64,000 nucleotides of DNA from Oscillibacter valericigenes Sjm18-20 (GCA_000283575.1 AP012044.1:558001-622000); one strand, 5' to 3'; shown: positions 17,617 to 27,033, counted from the first letter of the stretch. Program-made: numbers and translations. Notes: generated from the sequence alone by a model not told the origin.

Positions 17617-18054
17617 TTACTCTCCCGCGCAGTGTTCGCAGTCCTGGTTACAGATGGTCAGATCTTTGCCATAGGGGATGCCGTTTTTATCGTAGTAATC
17701 CTTCACAGCGGCCTTCACCGCCTGCTCCGCCAGAACGGAGCAATGAAGCTTATAGGCCGGAAGACCGTCCAGCGCCTCCACCACGGCCTTGTTGGAAAGC
17801 GCCAGAGCATCCTTGACGGGTTTGCCCTTGATCATTTCCGTGGCCATGGAGCTGGTGGCGATGGCACTGCCGCAGCCAAAGGTATTAAACTTCACGTCCC
17901 TGATGGTCTGGGTGTCCTTGTCCACCTTAATATACATCCGCATGATATCGCCGCACTTGGCGTTGCCCACCTCGCCGACGCCGTCGGCATCGTCCATTTT
18001 GCCCACATTCCGGGGATTCTGGAAGTGATCCATCACTTTTTCGCTGTACAGCAT
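17617..18054 (-). CDS. Fe-S cluster assembly scaffold (IscU/NifU N-domain type)
   Basis: 145 residues from the ATG at 18054 (MLYSEKVMDHFQNPRN); a TTG at 18060 is in frame but poorly placed relative to GGAG. The three cluster-ligand cysteines are visible in AKCGD, FGCGSAI and LHCSVLA. The C-terminus has extra cysteines (CNQDCEHC), a tail seen in clostridial scaffolds. It accepts sulfur from the desulfurase encoded just upstream (21-base gap) and builds [2Fe-2S]/[4Fe-4S] clusters in the cytoplasm. The pair has no hscA, hscB or fdx next to it, so it is a minimal NifSU/ISC system. Confidence 0.93.
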   Translation of the reverse strand: MLYSEKVMDHFQNPRNVGKMDDADGVGEVGNAKCGDIMRMYIKVDKDTQTIRDVKFNTFGCGSAIATSSMATEMIKGKPVKDALALSNKAVVEALDGLPAYKLHCSVLAEQAVKAAVKDYYDKNGIPYGKDLTICNQDCEHCAGE

Positions 18055-18075
18055 ATTCAAACGCTCCTTTCAAAT

Positions 18076-19266
18076 TCAGATAATATGTTTTCGCTGGCCG
18101 TGTTCCAGCTCGTCCCACACCGGGGAAATGTTCCGGAGGTATTCCACGATCCCCGGCGTCACCGCCAGGATGTGATTGATTTCCTCCTCCGTGTTATATT
18201 TGCAAAGGCTCAGCCGCAGTGATCCATGGGCCACCTCGTGGGGAAGGCCCAGCGCCAGCAGTACGTGGCTGGGGTCCAGGGAGCCGGAGGTACAGGCGCT
18301 TCCCGAGGATGCGCATACGCCTTTCTGGTCCAGGAGCAGCAGCAGCGACTCCCCCTCGATGCCCTCGAAGCACAGGTTCACATTGCCGGGGAGCCGGCGC
18401 TCCCGCTCGCCGTTGAGAATGCTGTGGGGGACTTTCGTCAGCCCGTCGATCAGCTTATCCCGAAGCGCGGTCATCTTTGCCGCGTTCTTTTCCATGTTGG
18501 CGCAGGACTCGTCAAACGCTGCCGCGGAACCCACGATACCGGGTATGTTCTCGGTTCCGGCCCGCTTTCCCCGCTCCTGCGCGCCGCCGTAGATCACGTT
18601 TACCAGCGGAACGCGGCCCTTCCTTGCGTACAGGACGCCGACGCCCTTGGGCCCGTGGAATTTGTGGGCAGACAGACTCAGCATGTCGATCTCCATGCTC
18701 TTCACGTCGATGGGCAGATGCCCCGCCGCCTGTACCGCATCCGTGTGGAACGGTACGCCCGACGCACGGCAGAGCCTGCCAATCTCCGGAATGGGCTGGA
18801 TAGTGCCGATTTCATTGTTGGCAAACATGACGCTCACCAGGCATGTATCCGGTCGGAGGGCCTGGCGCACCTGCTCCGGAGAAATTACGCCGGACTTGGG
18901 AATTTTCAGCAGTGTAATTTCAAAGCCCTCTTTTTCCAGCTGCTCCAGCGTATGCAAAATGGCGTGGTGTTCAAACTCTGTGGAGATAATGTGCTTTTTC
19001 CCTTTTTTTGCTCCCGCCGCAGCGGCGGAGCGCAGAGCCTGATTGTCCGCCTCGCTGCCGCCGGAGGTAAACGTGATCTCACTGGGATCACAGTTCAGTC
19101 TCCGGGCAAAAATCTGCCGGGCCAAGGACAGCTTTTCCGCCGCCCGCTGACCGATGGTATGAAGGCTGGACGGATTTCCGTAAAACTCCTGAAAACAGGG
19201 CAGCATTGCGGCCACGGCCGTATCGCTGACGGCAGTGGTTGCCGCATTATCGGCATAAACACGCAT
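18076..19266 (-). CDS. Cysteine desulfurase (NifS/IscS family)
   Basis: 396 residues. A PLP enzyme, it releases sulfur from L-cysteine as a persulfide. The PLP-binding Lys is in SAHKFHGPKG, the mobile loop has the catalytic Cys in ASSGSACTSG, and the N-terminal YADNAATT is typical. It is transcribed together with the scaffold gene. The ribosome binding site is AAGGAGG before the ATG at 19266. Upstream are a clear promoter and an overlapping palindrome (19299-19322), indicating repression, probably by an iron-sulfur or thiol sensor encoded elsewhere. Confidence 0.95.
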   Translation of the reverse strand: MRVYADNAATTAVSDTAVAAMLPCFQEFYGNPSSLHTIGQRAAEKLSLARQIFARRLNCDPSEITFTSGGSEADNQALRSAAAAGAKKGKKHIISTEFEHHAILHTLEQLEKEGFEITLLKIPKSGVISPEQVRQALRPDTCLVSVMFANNEIGTIQPIPEIGRLCRASGVPFHTDAVQAAGHLPIDVKSMEIDMLSLSAHKFHGPKGVGVLYARKGRVPLVNVIYGGAQERGKRAGTENIPGIVGSAAAFDESCANMEKNAAKMTALRDKLIDGLTKVPHSILNGERERRLPGNVNLCFEGIEGESLLLLLDQKGVCASSGSACTSGSLDPSHVLLALGLPHEVAHGSLRLSLCKYNTEEEINHILAVTPGIVEYLRNISPVWDELEHGQRKHII

Positions 19267-19298
19267 AAACGGTTCCTCCTTCTAATTCATATTTATTT

Positions 19299-19337
19299 AC
19301 TGTGATTTAAATATATCACAGTTATCCTATTTGTCAA
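19299..19337 (-). promoter_or_regulatory. iscS promoter with overlapping palindromic operator
   Basis: Minus-strand TTGACA (19337-19332), 16-base spacer, TATATT (19315-19310). A perfect inverted repeat, ACTGTGAT (19299-19306) / ATCACAGT (19315-19322), spans the -10 box. A dimeric repressor bound there would block initiation. An Rrf2/IscR-type regulator is the natural candidate, but none is in the window. Confidence 0.75.
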
Positions 19338-19701
19338 GTATGATATTGGGCATTTAAACGGTTATCCGCGATTTGGCGAGCGCCCACATTCTGCACCCAG
19401 TCCGGAGCCCGGCGGCCGCCATGATAAAATCGAAAATTGAGGAAAAAATATATTTGTCACACTTTTGTGTTTTTTTTTGTCGAGCGACCTGATATACTGC
19501 ATCGTACAGAGTTAAGACAGCACCGCTCAATTCTGGCGCACGATTGCGCCGCCGGATTGCATGAAGCTAACGCGGACAGGCCCATGTCCACCCAGAAGTT
19601 TTCGTGCAAAATGGTGGGAATAGCTTTCAAGCGTGCGTCAGAGGCAGTAGCCGAGAAGGATGCGGTGTTGTCTTGAAATTTTAGAAAGGATGTCTTTTTC
19701 T
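19338..19701. other. Intergenic region upstream of deacetylase lipoprotein
   Basis: About 360 bases. AT-rich around 19437-19500, with a TATACT box near 19492-19497 that could serve the plus-strand gene. A short open frame at 19437-19676 lacks a ribosome binding site and is not called. Confidence 0.35.
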
Positions 19702-20937
19702 ATGCGTCGATTCCTGCCGCTTTTGCTTGCTCTTGTCATGCTGACATCTCTGGCCGCCTGCGGCGCGGCTTCTCCCGCTTCCGGCGGCTCCAGCGGTTCT
19801 TCCGCTTCCTCTTCCGCCGATCCCGGTGAGCCGGCGGCCCCGCAGGTGGAGCCCTATACCATTTCAGACCCCACCGTGAAACCCGCAGGCGACATGGTTG
19901 ACGGCGTTCCCTACACCGCGTGGGACGGGGTGGTGGAGCACCTGTTTTTTCACCCGGTGATCGCCTATCCCGAACTGGCCTTTGACGGAGACTCTGAGTC
20001 CGACGGGCTGGACGACTATATGGTCACCGTGGACGAGTACGACAAAATTTTGCAGACCGTATACGACAAGGGGTATGTACTGGTGGACATCAGCGACGTG
20101 TGGAGCGAAACCACAAGCGCGGACGGCCAGCCCGCCATGGTCCGCAATACCCTGTACCTGCCGGAGGGGAAAAAGCCCCTGATCCTCTCCTTTGACGATG
20201 TGAATTATTATCCCTATATGCTGGACAACGGCTTCACGTATAAATTGATCGTGGGAGACGACGGCCTGATCTGGAGCGAGGGCAAGGACCCCCAGGGCGA
20301 CGAGGTCATCTCTCAGGACCTGGATGCCGTTCCCATCCTGGATAAATTTGTCCGGGAGCACCCGGATTTCTCCCCCTTCGGTGCCAAGGGCTGCCTGTCT
20401 CTGACGGGGTACTGTGGTATTTTGGGCTATCACACCCAGACGGATACCAAGAGCTGGTCAGCGGCGCAGGAGACCGCACGACAGAAGGAGATCGAGGAGG
20501 TCAAGCCGGTTATCGCGGAATTGAAGCGCACCGGCTGGACCTTCGGCAGCCACACATGGGGCCATATCCGCTTGGGGACCAAGTCTATGGAGACCGTTCA
20601 GGCCGACACGAAGCGGTGGTTCGACGAGGTGGGCAGTCTTGTGGGACCCACCACGGTTTTGTTCTATCCCCACGGGGAGCGTCCGGACGGCGATGACTGG
20701 AAGAAGACAGGCCCGGTGTTCAAGTACCTGCAAAGTCAGGGGTTCCGGATTTTTGCCTCTGTGGGCATCGAGAGCTTCAGCTATATCAAAAAGGACATCT
20801 GCGCGGTGATCTGTGACCGGCTCCACCCGGACGGTACCACCCTGCGTCACTCGCGGGACCGGTATCTGCAATTCTACGACGCGAAGGATATCATGGACGT
20901 GAATATCCGGCCTCAGCGGGAAATCGACTGGAAGTAA
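19702..20937 (+). CDS. Polysaccharide deacetylase family lipoprotein
   Basis: 411 residues from the ATG at 19702 (GAAAGGA upstream). It has a lipoprotein signal peptide with lipobox LAAC (about residues 16-19), then a Ser/Ala/Gly-rich linker, so it is anchored on the outer face of the membrane. The NodB-like domain has LILSFDDVNYY (metal Asp) and the GSHTWGHI helix (metal His). It is likely to remove N-acetyl groups from peptidoglycan or another glycan, although an unusual middle segment around WSEGKDPQGDEV separates the motifs. Cytidine deaminase follows after 20 bases, with no evident functional link. Confidence 0.87.
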   Translation: MRRFLPLLLALVMLTSLAACGAASPASGGSSGSSASSSADPGEPAAPQVEPYTISDPTVKPAGDMVDGVPYTAWDGVVEHLFFHPVIAYPELAFDGDSESDGLDDYMVTVDEYDKILQTVYDKGYVLVDISDVWSETTSADGQPAMVRNTLYLPEGKKPLILSFDDVNYYPYMLDNGFTYKLIVGDDGLIWSEGKDPQGDEVISQDLDAVPILDKFVREHPDFSPFGAKGCLSLTGYCGILGYHTQTDTKSWSAAQETARQKEIEEVKPVIAELKRTGWTFGSHTWGHIRLGTKSMETVQADTKRWFDEVGSLVGPTTVLFYPHGERPDGDDWKKTGPVFKYLQSQGFRIFASVGIESFSYIKKDICAVICDRLHPDGTTLRHSRDRYLQFYDAKDIMDVNIRPQREIDWK

Positions 20938-20957
20938 CTACGGAAGGAGTTGTTTTT

Positions 20958-21347
20958 ATGACGCGCGAGGAACTGAAAGCGGCGGCGATTCGGATGCTGG
21001 ACAGAGCGTACTGCCCCTATTCCCACTTCCCTGTGGGCGCGGCTCTGGAATGCGCCGACGGCACTGTATTTACCGGCTGCAACATTGAAAATGCGGCCTA
21101 CTCGGTGGGTATCTGCGCGGAGCGTACCGCCATGAGCAAGGCCATCAGCGAAGGGCACCGGGACTTTGCCCGCATCGTAATCGCCGGAAGGAGCGAAGAC
21201 TACTGTGTGCCCTGCGGTATGTGCCGGCAGTTTATGCAGGAGTTTTCCCCTCAGATTGAAGTCATCTGTCTCAACGGAAGGGGAGAGGAAAAAGCCTTCC
21301 CTCTGAAAGAGCTTCTGCCACACGGGTTTGATCATTCGTTTTTGTAA
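20958..21347 (+). CDS. cdd: Cytidine deaminase
   Basis: 129 residues, the normal length for tetrameric bacterial Cdd. The zinc site is CAERTA (Cys, catalytic Glu) and PCGMCRQ (two Cys). It deaminates cytidine and deoxycytidine to uridine and deoxyuridine in pyrimidine salvage. The ribosome binding site is GGAAGGAG. It is probably co-transcribed with the preceding lipoprotein gene. Confidence 0.97.
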   Translation: MTREELKAAAIRMLDRAYCPYSHFPVGAALECADGTVFTGCNIENAAYSVGICAERTAMSKAISEGHRDFARIVIAGRSEDYCVPCGMCRQFMQEFSPQIEVICLNGRGEEKAFPLKELLPHGFDHSFL

Positions 21348-21432
21348 ACCGGCCGCCGGTAAGCTTTTACTCCGAACGGCTTAAGGCGGGGCTCTTAGGG
21401 ACAAAAGTGAACCGGGTATAAATCCTGCGATG

Positions 21433-21468
21433 GGGCGGACAGTTTGAACTGTCCGCCCTGCTTTTTTT
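21433..21468 (+). terminator. cdd terminator
   Basis: Stem GGGCGGACAGTT / AACTGTCCGCCC with a two-base tip, then TG, C and seven T's. Confidence 0.88.
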
Positions 21469-21618
21469 GCCGCATGAAACGTATTGCTATCTGTGGCCGC
21501 AAAGGTGCTTTTGTGGCAACGCTGAAAGAGTGTTTGACACATAATACCTTCAAGTAAAGTTAAGAACCAAAGGGATACACTTGCGTGGTTCACGGCTCTA
21601 CATTATCCCCTCAAAATT

Positions 21619-21662
21619 TAAAATACGGCCCATCGGCTTATGCCGATGGGCCGTATTTTACT
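21619..21662. terminator. Strong bidirectional hairpin
   Basis: A 19-bp perfect stem (TAAAATACGGCCCATCGGC and its complement) with the loop TTAT; A-run on one side and T-run on the other. It could terminate in either direction. It lies about 195 bases beyond the symporter's 3' end. Confidence 0.8.
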
Positions 21663-21855
21663 TGCTGCATCCCGTTTGCCCACTGCCCAATCTGAAATGC
21701 TAGTTGGGTACCGGTTAAAGGAACGCCGCTATTGGAAACAGGCAGACGGTGAGGGATGTGCTCAGGAAATTATTGCACGAACGAGGGGGCGAACGCGCTA
21801 GGCCGAAATTTCCGGGCGCTTGTCTGGACCTATTTCACACAAATTTGAAAACCGC

Positions 21856-23286
21856 TCAGGCGGCCGCTTTCTCGCGGCGGCGGCGGGCCTCTTTCCAGGC
21901 CTTTTTCTCCAGGACGACTTCCGGCTGGAAATTCTTCATGTCTCTGGCAATGGTGCCGGACAGAAGCAGCAGCGTGATCAGATTGGGAATGGCCATCAGG
22001 GCGTTAAAAATGTCGGAGATGTTCCATACAACAGCCAGTTCCTGAGTGGCGCCCACAAAGGCGACCAGAGCAAAGGCAACGCGGTAGAGCATCACGGGCT
22101 TCATACCAAACAAATACTCAAAGGCTTTCTCTCCGTGATATTCCCAGCCGAGGATGGTGGAGAAGGCGAACAGTGCGATGCTGATCGTGACAAGGACTGC
22201 GCCCACTTCACCAAGGGCGGTACGAAAGGCCATAATGGTCAGCGCGGAGCCGTTGACCACGGAGCCGTCGGCGTTGGTAGAGCCCAGTACGCCGGACGAA
22301 CAGATGGCAAGGCCCGTAACGGTGCAGATTACAATGGTGTCGAAGAAAGTTCCGGTCATGTTGATATAGCCCTGACGGACAGGGTTGTCGGTGGTTGCGG
22401 AGGCGGCGGTAATAGCTGCGGAACCCATACCGGCCTCGTTGGAGAACACACCGCGGGCGACGCCATACCGGGCTGCGCCCAGAATGGAAGTGGTGATGGT
22501 ACCGGCAAAGCCGCCGGCGGCAGCTGCGGGACTGAACGCCATTTTGAACATGGTGGCGATGGCGGCGGGAACTTCGGAGATGTTGCCGAAAATCACAATC
22601 AGACCGGCAATCAGATAGAATACGGCCATCACGGGGACCACCACGGAGGACACCCTGGAAATGCTCTTGATGCCGCCAATGACGATTACCAGGGACAAAA
22701 CGGTGATGACAGCGCCGGTGATCCAGTTGGGGACGGTAAAGGTGGAACCGACAGAGCTGGCGATGGAGTTGGCCTGTGTCATGTCGCCGATGCCGAAGGA
22801 AGCGATGACCGTGAACAGGGCGAACAGAAAGCCCAAAACCACGCCAAATTTGCCGCCCAGAGCCTTTTTCATGACATACATGGGGCCACCGGACATTTCG
22901 CCTTTGTCATTGACCTCGCGGTACTTGACCGCGAGCATGCACTCGGAAAACTTGGATGTAATACCGAATGCGGCGGAAATTTCCATCCAGACCAGTGCGC
23001 CGGGGCCGCCGGTGGCCAACGCCGTGGCAACGCCTACGATGTTGCCGGTGCCGATGGTGGCGGCCAAGGCTGTCATCAGAGCGGAAAACGGGGAAACATC
23101 TCCGGTACCGCGTTTGGTGGTGCGAGCCTCTTTGCTCATCACGCTGTGGAGCGCGTAGCTCAGATTGCGCCAGGGAAGAAAGCCGGTTCGAATTGTCAGG
23201 AAGATGCCCGTGCCGACCAGCAGCACCAGCATGACAGGCCCCCAGACAAGTCCGTCGACTTTATCGACGAGATCGGAAAATGTCAT
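21856..23286 (-). CDS. Alanine/glycine:cation symporter (AGCS family)
   Basis: 476 residues, about 10-11 membrane helices. Family signatures are TALAATIGTGNIVGVA near residue 75, GGPGALVWMEISAAFG and ARGVFSNEAGMGSAAI. It imports alanine or glycine with sodium or protons. The C-terminus is a very basic tail (KKAWKEARRRREKAAA). A paralogue of the same length is transcribed divergently from 23988. Ribosome binding site GGAGAG upstream of the ATG at 23286. Confidence 0.94.
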   Translation of the reverse strand: MTFSDLVDKVDGLVWGPVMLVLLVGTGIFLTIRTGFLPWRNLSYALHSVMSKEARTTKRGTGDVSPFSALMTALAATIGTGNIVGVATALATGGPGALVWMEISAAFGITSKFSECMLAVKYREVNDKGEMSGGPMYVMKKALGGKFGVVLGFLFALFTVIASFGIGDMTQANSIASSVGSTFTVPNWITGAVITVLSLVIVIGGIKSISRVSSVVVPVMAVFYLIAGLIVIFGNISEVPAAIATMFKMAFSPAAAAGGFAGTITTSILGAARYGVARGVFSNEAGMGSAAITAASATTDNPVRQGYINMTGTFFDTIVICTVTGLAICSSGVLGSTNADGSVVNGSALTIMAFRTALGEVGAVLVTISIALFAFSTILGWEYHGEKAFEYLFGMKPVMLYRVAFALVAFVGATQELAVVWNISDIFNALMAIPNLITLLLLSGTIARDMKNFQPEVVLEKKAWKEARRRREKAAA

Positions 23287-23987
23287 AACTGCTCTCTCCT
23301 TTACTGATATTTCTCATACATACAGAATCCTCTCAGGGGTAGCGCACGAAACCGGCTTCGGACGGCCTCTCCGTCACCGACTGCGCTCCGTCTGATTTGG
23401 GTGTTATCATACGCCTCGTTTCAAAAAGCGCAATCCCCAAAATTCACAAAATCCTGCTGTGAAAAACAAATGTTTTTTATATGGAGACGAAATTAATAAA
23501 TATCATGCCTGATATGAAGAAGTAGAATGTTCAAAACGACAGAAAGACATCATAAAAACTGTAAAATCCGAGATTGAATTTGTGCAATCTGTCAAACTCG
23601 CTTTTTCGAAAATTTATAAAAATTCGGAGAGATTAGAATTAAACCGGTTTTCAACAAGAGCCTCAGTAAATGCTTATAGGGATTCAGGCACTGCCCCACG
23701 GTGCCTTTTAATGCCCGTGATTACAGAGAAACGGACTTAATGCGGTTTTCCAGGCAAAATTTTAAAAAATGGAAAATTTTGTGAAATTAGAGAATAATTT
23801 TACATACATTTGTGAAAAGCGCACAAATATTAAGAAAGTGTAAACCTGTTTCTTGCAACGTTTTCATAAAAGTGCTATGATAAAACAGGTGAGGGGCATA
23901 GACAGTCTTTCATGTCATGCGGACTGTGTAGCCCAAAAAATTCGCGGAAGTGCCGCGAACGAAATAGGAAGAGGGGGACATGATATA
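23287..23987. other. Long divergent regulatory region between two AGCS symporters
   Basis: 701 bases, strongly AT-rich in the middle. It carries a sigma-A promoter for the plus-strand gene (TTGCAA 23853-23858, 17 bases, TATGAT 23876-23881). Its roughly 100-base leader holds the hairpin TTCGCGG / CCGCGAA at 23941-23959. No known riboswitch consensus (glycine riboswitch included) was recognised. Confidence 0.5.
23853..23881 (+). promoter_or_regulatory. Promoter of second AGCS symporter
   Basis: TTGCAA, 17-base spacer, TATGAT. Confidence 0.7.
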
Positions 23988-25418
23988 ATGTCAGACATGA
24001 TTTCGCACATCAACGACGTAATCAATGGCTTTGTCTGGGGCGTGCCGATGATGATCCTGATCGTTGGCACCGGCGTCTACTTTACGATTCGCACGGGATT
24101 CCTTCAGTTCGCAAAGTTCGGTTACGCAATGAAGAATACCATCGGCAAGTGTTTCGAGAAGGTGGAGGCCAAGGAGGGTGCGGTTACGCCTGTACAGGCC
24201 CTGACCACCGCCTTGGCCGCAACCGTCGGTACCGGCAACATCGCCGGCGTCTGCGGCGCCATCGCCGCCGGTGGGCCCGGTGCAATTTTCTGGATGTGGA
24301 TTTCTGCCCTGTTCGGAATGTGCACCAAGTTTTCCGAGGTCACCTTGGCAATCAAGTACCGTGAGCGCAATGACAAGGGCGACTGGGTCGGCGGTCCTAT
24401 GTACTATATCAAAAACGGCCTGGGCCAGAGCTGGAAGTGGCTGGGCGCGCTGTTCGCCGTGTTCGGTATGCTGGCTGCCTTTGGAATCGGCAACATGACG
24501 CAGGTGAACACCATCGCAACCACCATCGGCACCGCTATCACCCAGTTTACTACACTGCCTGAGAACACGCTGAAGATTATCTATCTGGTAATCGGCATCA
24601 TTGTGGCGATCATTTCCGCCATGGTGTATCTGGGCGGATTGAAGCGCATCGGTAACGTGACGGAAAAGCTGGTTCCCTTCATGGCGATCATTTACATCAT
24701 AGGCTGCCTGGTTGTGATTGTTGCCAATTCCCAGCACATTGGGACCGTGTTCAGCGATATTTTCCGCGGCGCATTCAGCCCCTCCGCCGTATTGGGCGGC
24801 GCCGTCGGCATTGGTATTTCCCAGGCGATTAAGAAGGGCGTTGGCCGCGGCGTCTTCTCCAACGAGGCCGGCCTTGGCTCCGCGCCTATCGCCCATGCCG
24901 CCGCCGACACGGACAGCGCTGTCCGTCAGGGCCTGTTCGGCGTGTTTGAGGTTTTCGCGGACACGATCATTATCTGCACGCTGACCGCGCTGACCGTAAT
25001 GTGCGCGTTTACCGGAAATGACGCCATTAGCATCAACTTTGGTCAGGCTGCCGGTGCGGATCTTGCCATCACGGCGTTCTCCACCACTTTCGGTGGAAAG
25101 GCCGCCGGCGTGGTCATTGCCGTGGGTCTGACGCTGTTTGCGCTGTCTACCGTCCTCAGCTGGGGCCTGTACGGGACTCGCTGCGCGGAGTTCCTGTTCG
25201 GCACCAAGATCATTAAGCCGTATCAGGTTTTGTTCTGCATCTTTATGGTGGTCGGTGCGACCATGAAGCTGGATCTGGCCTGGGCCATCGCCGACACCCT
25301 GAACGGGCTGATGGCGATTCCCAACCTGATCGCGCTGCTGCTTTTGTCCCCGGTGGTTATCAAGCTGGTGAAAGAATATTTTTCCGACCCCGCCAGAGAA
25401 TTGGAGAAAAGAGAGTAA
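23988..25418 (+). CDS. Alanine/glycine:cation symporter (AGCS family), paralogue
   Basis: 476 residues from the ATG at 23988 (MSDMISHINDV). I prefer it because it aligns with the N-terminus of the paralogue and follows a GAGGGGG ribosome binding site; the frame is open 45 codons further upstream, across the promoter. The same signatures are present: TTALAATVGTGNIAGVCGA, GGPGAIFWMWISALFG and GRGVFSNEAGLGSAPI. The two symporters differ throughout, so they are not a recent duplication and may differ in substrate or affinity. A terminator follows at 25452-25482. Confidence 0.94.
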   Translation: MSDMISHINDVINGFVWGVPMMILIVGTGVYFTIRTGFLQFAKFGYAMKNTIGKCFEKVEAKEGAVTPVQALTTALAATVGTGNIAGVCGAIAAGGPGAIFWMWISALFGMCTKFSEVTLAIKYRERNDKGDWVGGPMYYIKNGLGQSWKWLGALFAVFGMLAAFGIGNMTQVNTIATTIGTAITQFTTLPENTLKIIYLVIGIIVAIISAMVYLGGLKRIGNVTEKLVPFMAIIYIIGCLVVIVANSQHIGTVFSDIFRGAFSPSAVLGGAVGIGISQAIKKGVGRGVFSNEAGLGSAPIAHAAADTDSAVRQGLFGVFEVFADTIIICTLTALTVMCAFTGNDAISINFGQAAGADLAITAFSTTFGGKAAGVVIAVGLTLFALSTVLSWGLYGTRCAEFLFGTKIIKPYQVLFCIFMVVGATMKLDLAWAIADTLNGLMAIPNLIALLLLSPVVIKLVKEYFSDPARELEKRE

Positions 25419-25451
25419 TCAATAATTTCAGCTGAATATTTGGAAGACGAG

Positions 25452-25490
25452 CGCGCCCCCGCGGCTATGCCGCGGGGGCGCGTATTAATT
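25452..25490. terminator. Terminator between symporter and mgtE (convergent)
   Basis: 14-bp GC-rich stem CGCGCCCCCGCGGC / GCCGCGGGGGCGCG with the loop TAT; weak T-tract on the plus side. Confidence 0.75.
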
Positions 25491-25504
25491 ACTGAAATTA
25501 TTTT

Positions 25505-26896
25505 TCAGGCTCCGATATGCAGGATAAACGAAGCAAATTGGAAATAGATCAAAAGTGAAGTCGCGTCCACGATGGTGGTGATGAGGGGAGAAGCCATTAC
25601 CGCCGGATCAAAGCCGACTTTTTTTGCCAGCAGCGGCAGGAGGCAGCCTACCAGCTTGGAGGTGAACACCGTGACCACCAAAGTACAGCACACTACCAGC
25701 GCAACCAATGGTGTCACGGAGGGATTGTGGAATAACATCTGGTCGATCAGGATCAGTTTGACAAAATTGGCTGCGGCCAGTGCAATTCCACACAGCACAG
25801 AGACCCGGAGTTCTTTCCAGATTACCCGAAAAGTGTCCCTGAATTCGATTTCATTCAGGGAAATACCACGGATTACAGTGACTGCCGCCTGAGAACCGGC
25901 GTTGCCGCCCGTATCCATCAACATGGGGATATAGGCGGTCAACACGGTCGCCGCCGCCAGCGCGTTTTCAAAACGGGAGATAATCTGACCGGTAAAGGTA
26001 GCGGAGATCATAAGGAGCAAGAGCCATGGAATACGGGCCTTGAACATTTCCCGGACGCTGGTTTTCAGATACGGCTTGTCGGAGGGGAGAATAGCTGCCA
26101 TCTTCTCAATATCCTCGGTGACTTCCTCCTGCAGAACATCCATGGCGTCATCAACAGTGACAATGCCTACCAGGCGGTTTTCCGTATCTACCACGGGGAG
26201 AGCCAGAAAACTGTATTTTGAAAGGCTTCGGGCGGTATATTCCTGATCGTCCAGAGTGGAGACGGAGACAATGCTGGTTTCCATAACGTCGCCGATAACC
26301 GTGTCCTCATCCGTCAGCAGCAGCGTCCGAATAGTGACAAGGCCGATCAGGTGCCGGTTGTCGTCGATGACATAGCAGATGTTGATGGTCTCCTTGTCCG
26401 GTCCGGTCCGGCGAATGCGTTTGAAAGCGTCCCCCACCGTCATGGAGGCCTTCAGGTCCACAAACTCCGTGGTCATAATACTTCCGGCAGAGTCCTCGGG
26501 GTACTTCAGAATCTCGTTGATGCTCTTGCGCATATCCGGATCGGAGTGCGTTAAGATGCGCTTCACCACGTTGGCGGGCATCTCCTCGACGATATCCACT
26601 GCATCGTCCAGGTACAGCTCGTCCAACACTTCCTTCAGCTCCGTGTTGGAAAAGCCCTGGATCAAAAGCTCCTGCTCATCGGAGTCCAACTCCACGAACA
26701 CCTCCGTTGCCAGCTCTTTTGGCAGCAGACGGAACAGAAGCGGCAGGTCCTCCTCCGGAAGGTCCCCCATCAGAAGGGCGATGTCCGCCGCCTCGATGGG
26801 AATGAGGAGGTCCCGCAACGCGGTATATTGTTTTCGGTGAATGAACTCCTCAATTTTCCCCATCAGTTCCGAGCGCTCATTTTCAAATTCAAACAT
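25505..26896 (-). CDS. mgtE: Magnesium transporter MgtE
   Basis: 463 residues. The N-terminal helical MgtE_N domain (about 20-130, repeats such as LPEEDLPLLFRLLP) is followed by two CBS domains (about 135-255) that sense cytoplasmic Mg2+. Five membrane helices (about 285-460) include GNAGSQAAVTVIRG, with the P-G-G-N-x-G-S-like pore motif of the family (MDTGGNAGSQ). A Mg2+ channel/transporter gated shut by high Mg2+. The ribosome binding site is AAAGGAGG before the ATG at 26896. Its leader carries an M-box riboswitch and terminators, giving a second layer of Mg2+ control. Confidence 0.96.
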   Translation of the reverse strand: MFEFENERSELMGKIEEFIHRKQYTALRDLLIPIEAADIALLMGDLPEEDLPLLFRLLPKELATEVFVELDSDEQELLIQGFSNTELKEVLDELYLDDAVDIVEEMPANVVKRILTHSDPDMRKSINEILKYPEDSAGSIMTTEFVDLKASMTVGDAFKRIRRTGPDKETINICYVIDDNRHLIGLVTIRTLLLTDEDTVIGDVMETSIVSVSTLDDQEYTARSLSKYSFLALPVVDTENRLVGIVTVDDAMDVLQEEVTEDIEKMAAILPSDKPYLKTSVREMFKARIPWLLLLMISATFTGQIISRFENALAAATVLTAYIPMLMDTGGNAGSQAAVTVIRGISLNEIEFRDTFRVIWKELRVSVLCGIALAAANFVKLILIDQMLFHNPSVTPLVALVVCCTLVVTVFTSKLVGCLLPLLAKKVGFDPAVMASPLITTIVDATSLLIYFQFASFILHIGA

Positions 26897-26944
26897 ACGC
26901 AGGTCCTCCTTTCTTTGTCGTCAGCATGGTCAGGTATTCCGGAA

Positions 26945-27025
26945 AATAAAATTTCCCCAATCGCCCCGTCCGGTACGATTGAGGAAATTCTCAAAAAACA
27001 TTGCCGAGAGGCTGTGCGGCCTCTC
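26945..27025 (-). terminator. Terminator hairpins of the mgtE riboswitch
   Basis: Two minus-strand hairpins lie between the M-box and mgtE. GAGAGGC / GCCTCTC (27025-27006) is followed after seven bases by six T's. A longer stem, AATTTCCTCAATCG / CGATTGGGGAAATT (about 26990-26948), is followed by TTTTATTTT. At least one should be the expression platform. Confidence 0.78.
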
Positions 27026-27033
27026 CACCGTTC

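Larger units (their letters stand above)
21348..21855. other. Convergent intergenic region with two strong hairpins
   Basis: 508 bases. A first terminator hairpin (21433-21458) is followed by seven T's and ends the cdd transcript. A second, very strong hairpin lies at 21619-21660. Between and after them I see no ORF with start signals. The segment 21470-21600 is featureless to me. Confidence 0.5.

Noticed and set aside
19437-19676. 79-codon frame before the deacetylase lipoprotein
   Set aside because: No ribosome binding site, starts inside a promoter-like AT stretch, and no recognisable protein pattern.
21820-23307. 495-codon plus-strand open frame
   Set aside because: It is the mirror of the AGCS symporter gene, with Gly/His-rich low-complexity translation.
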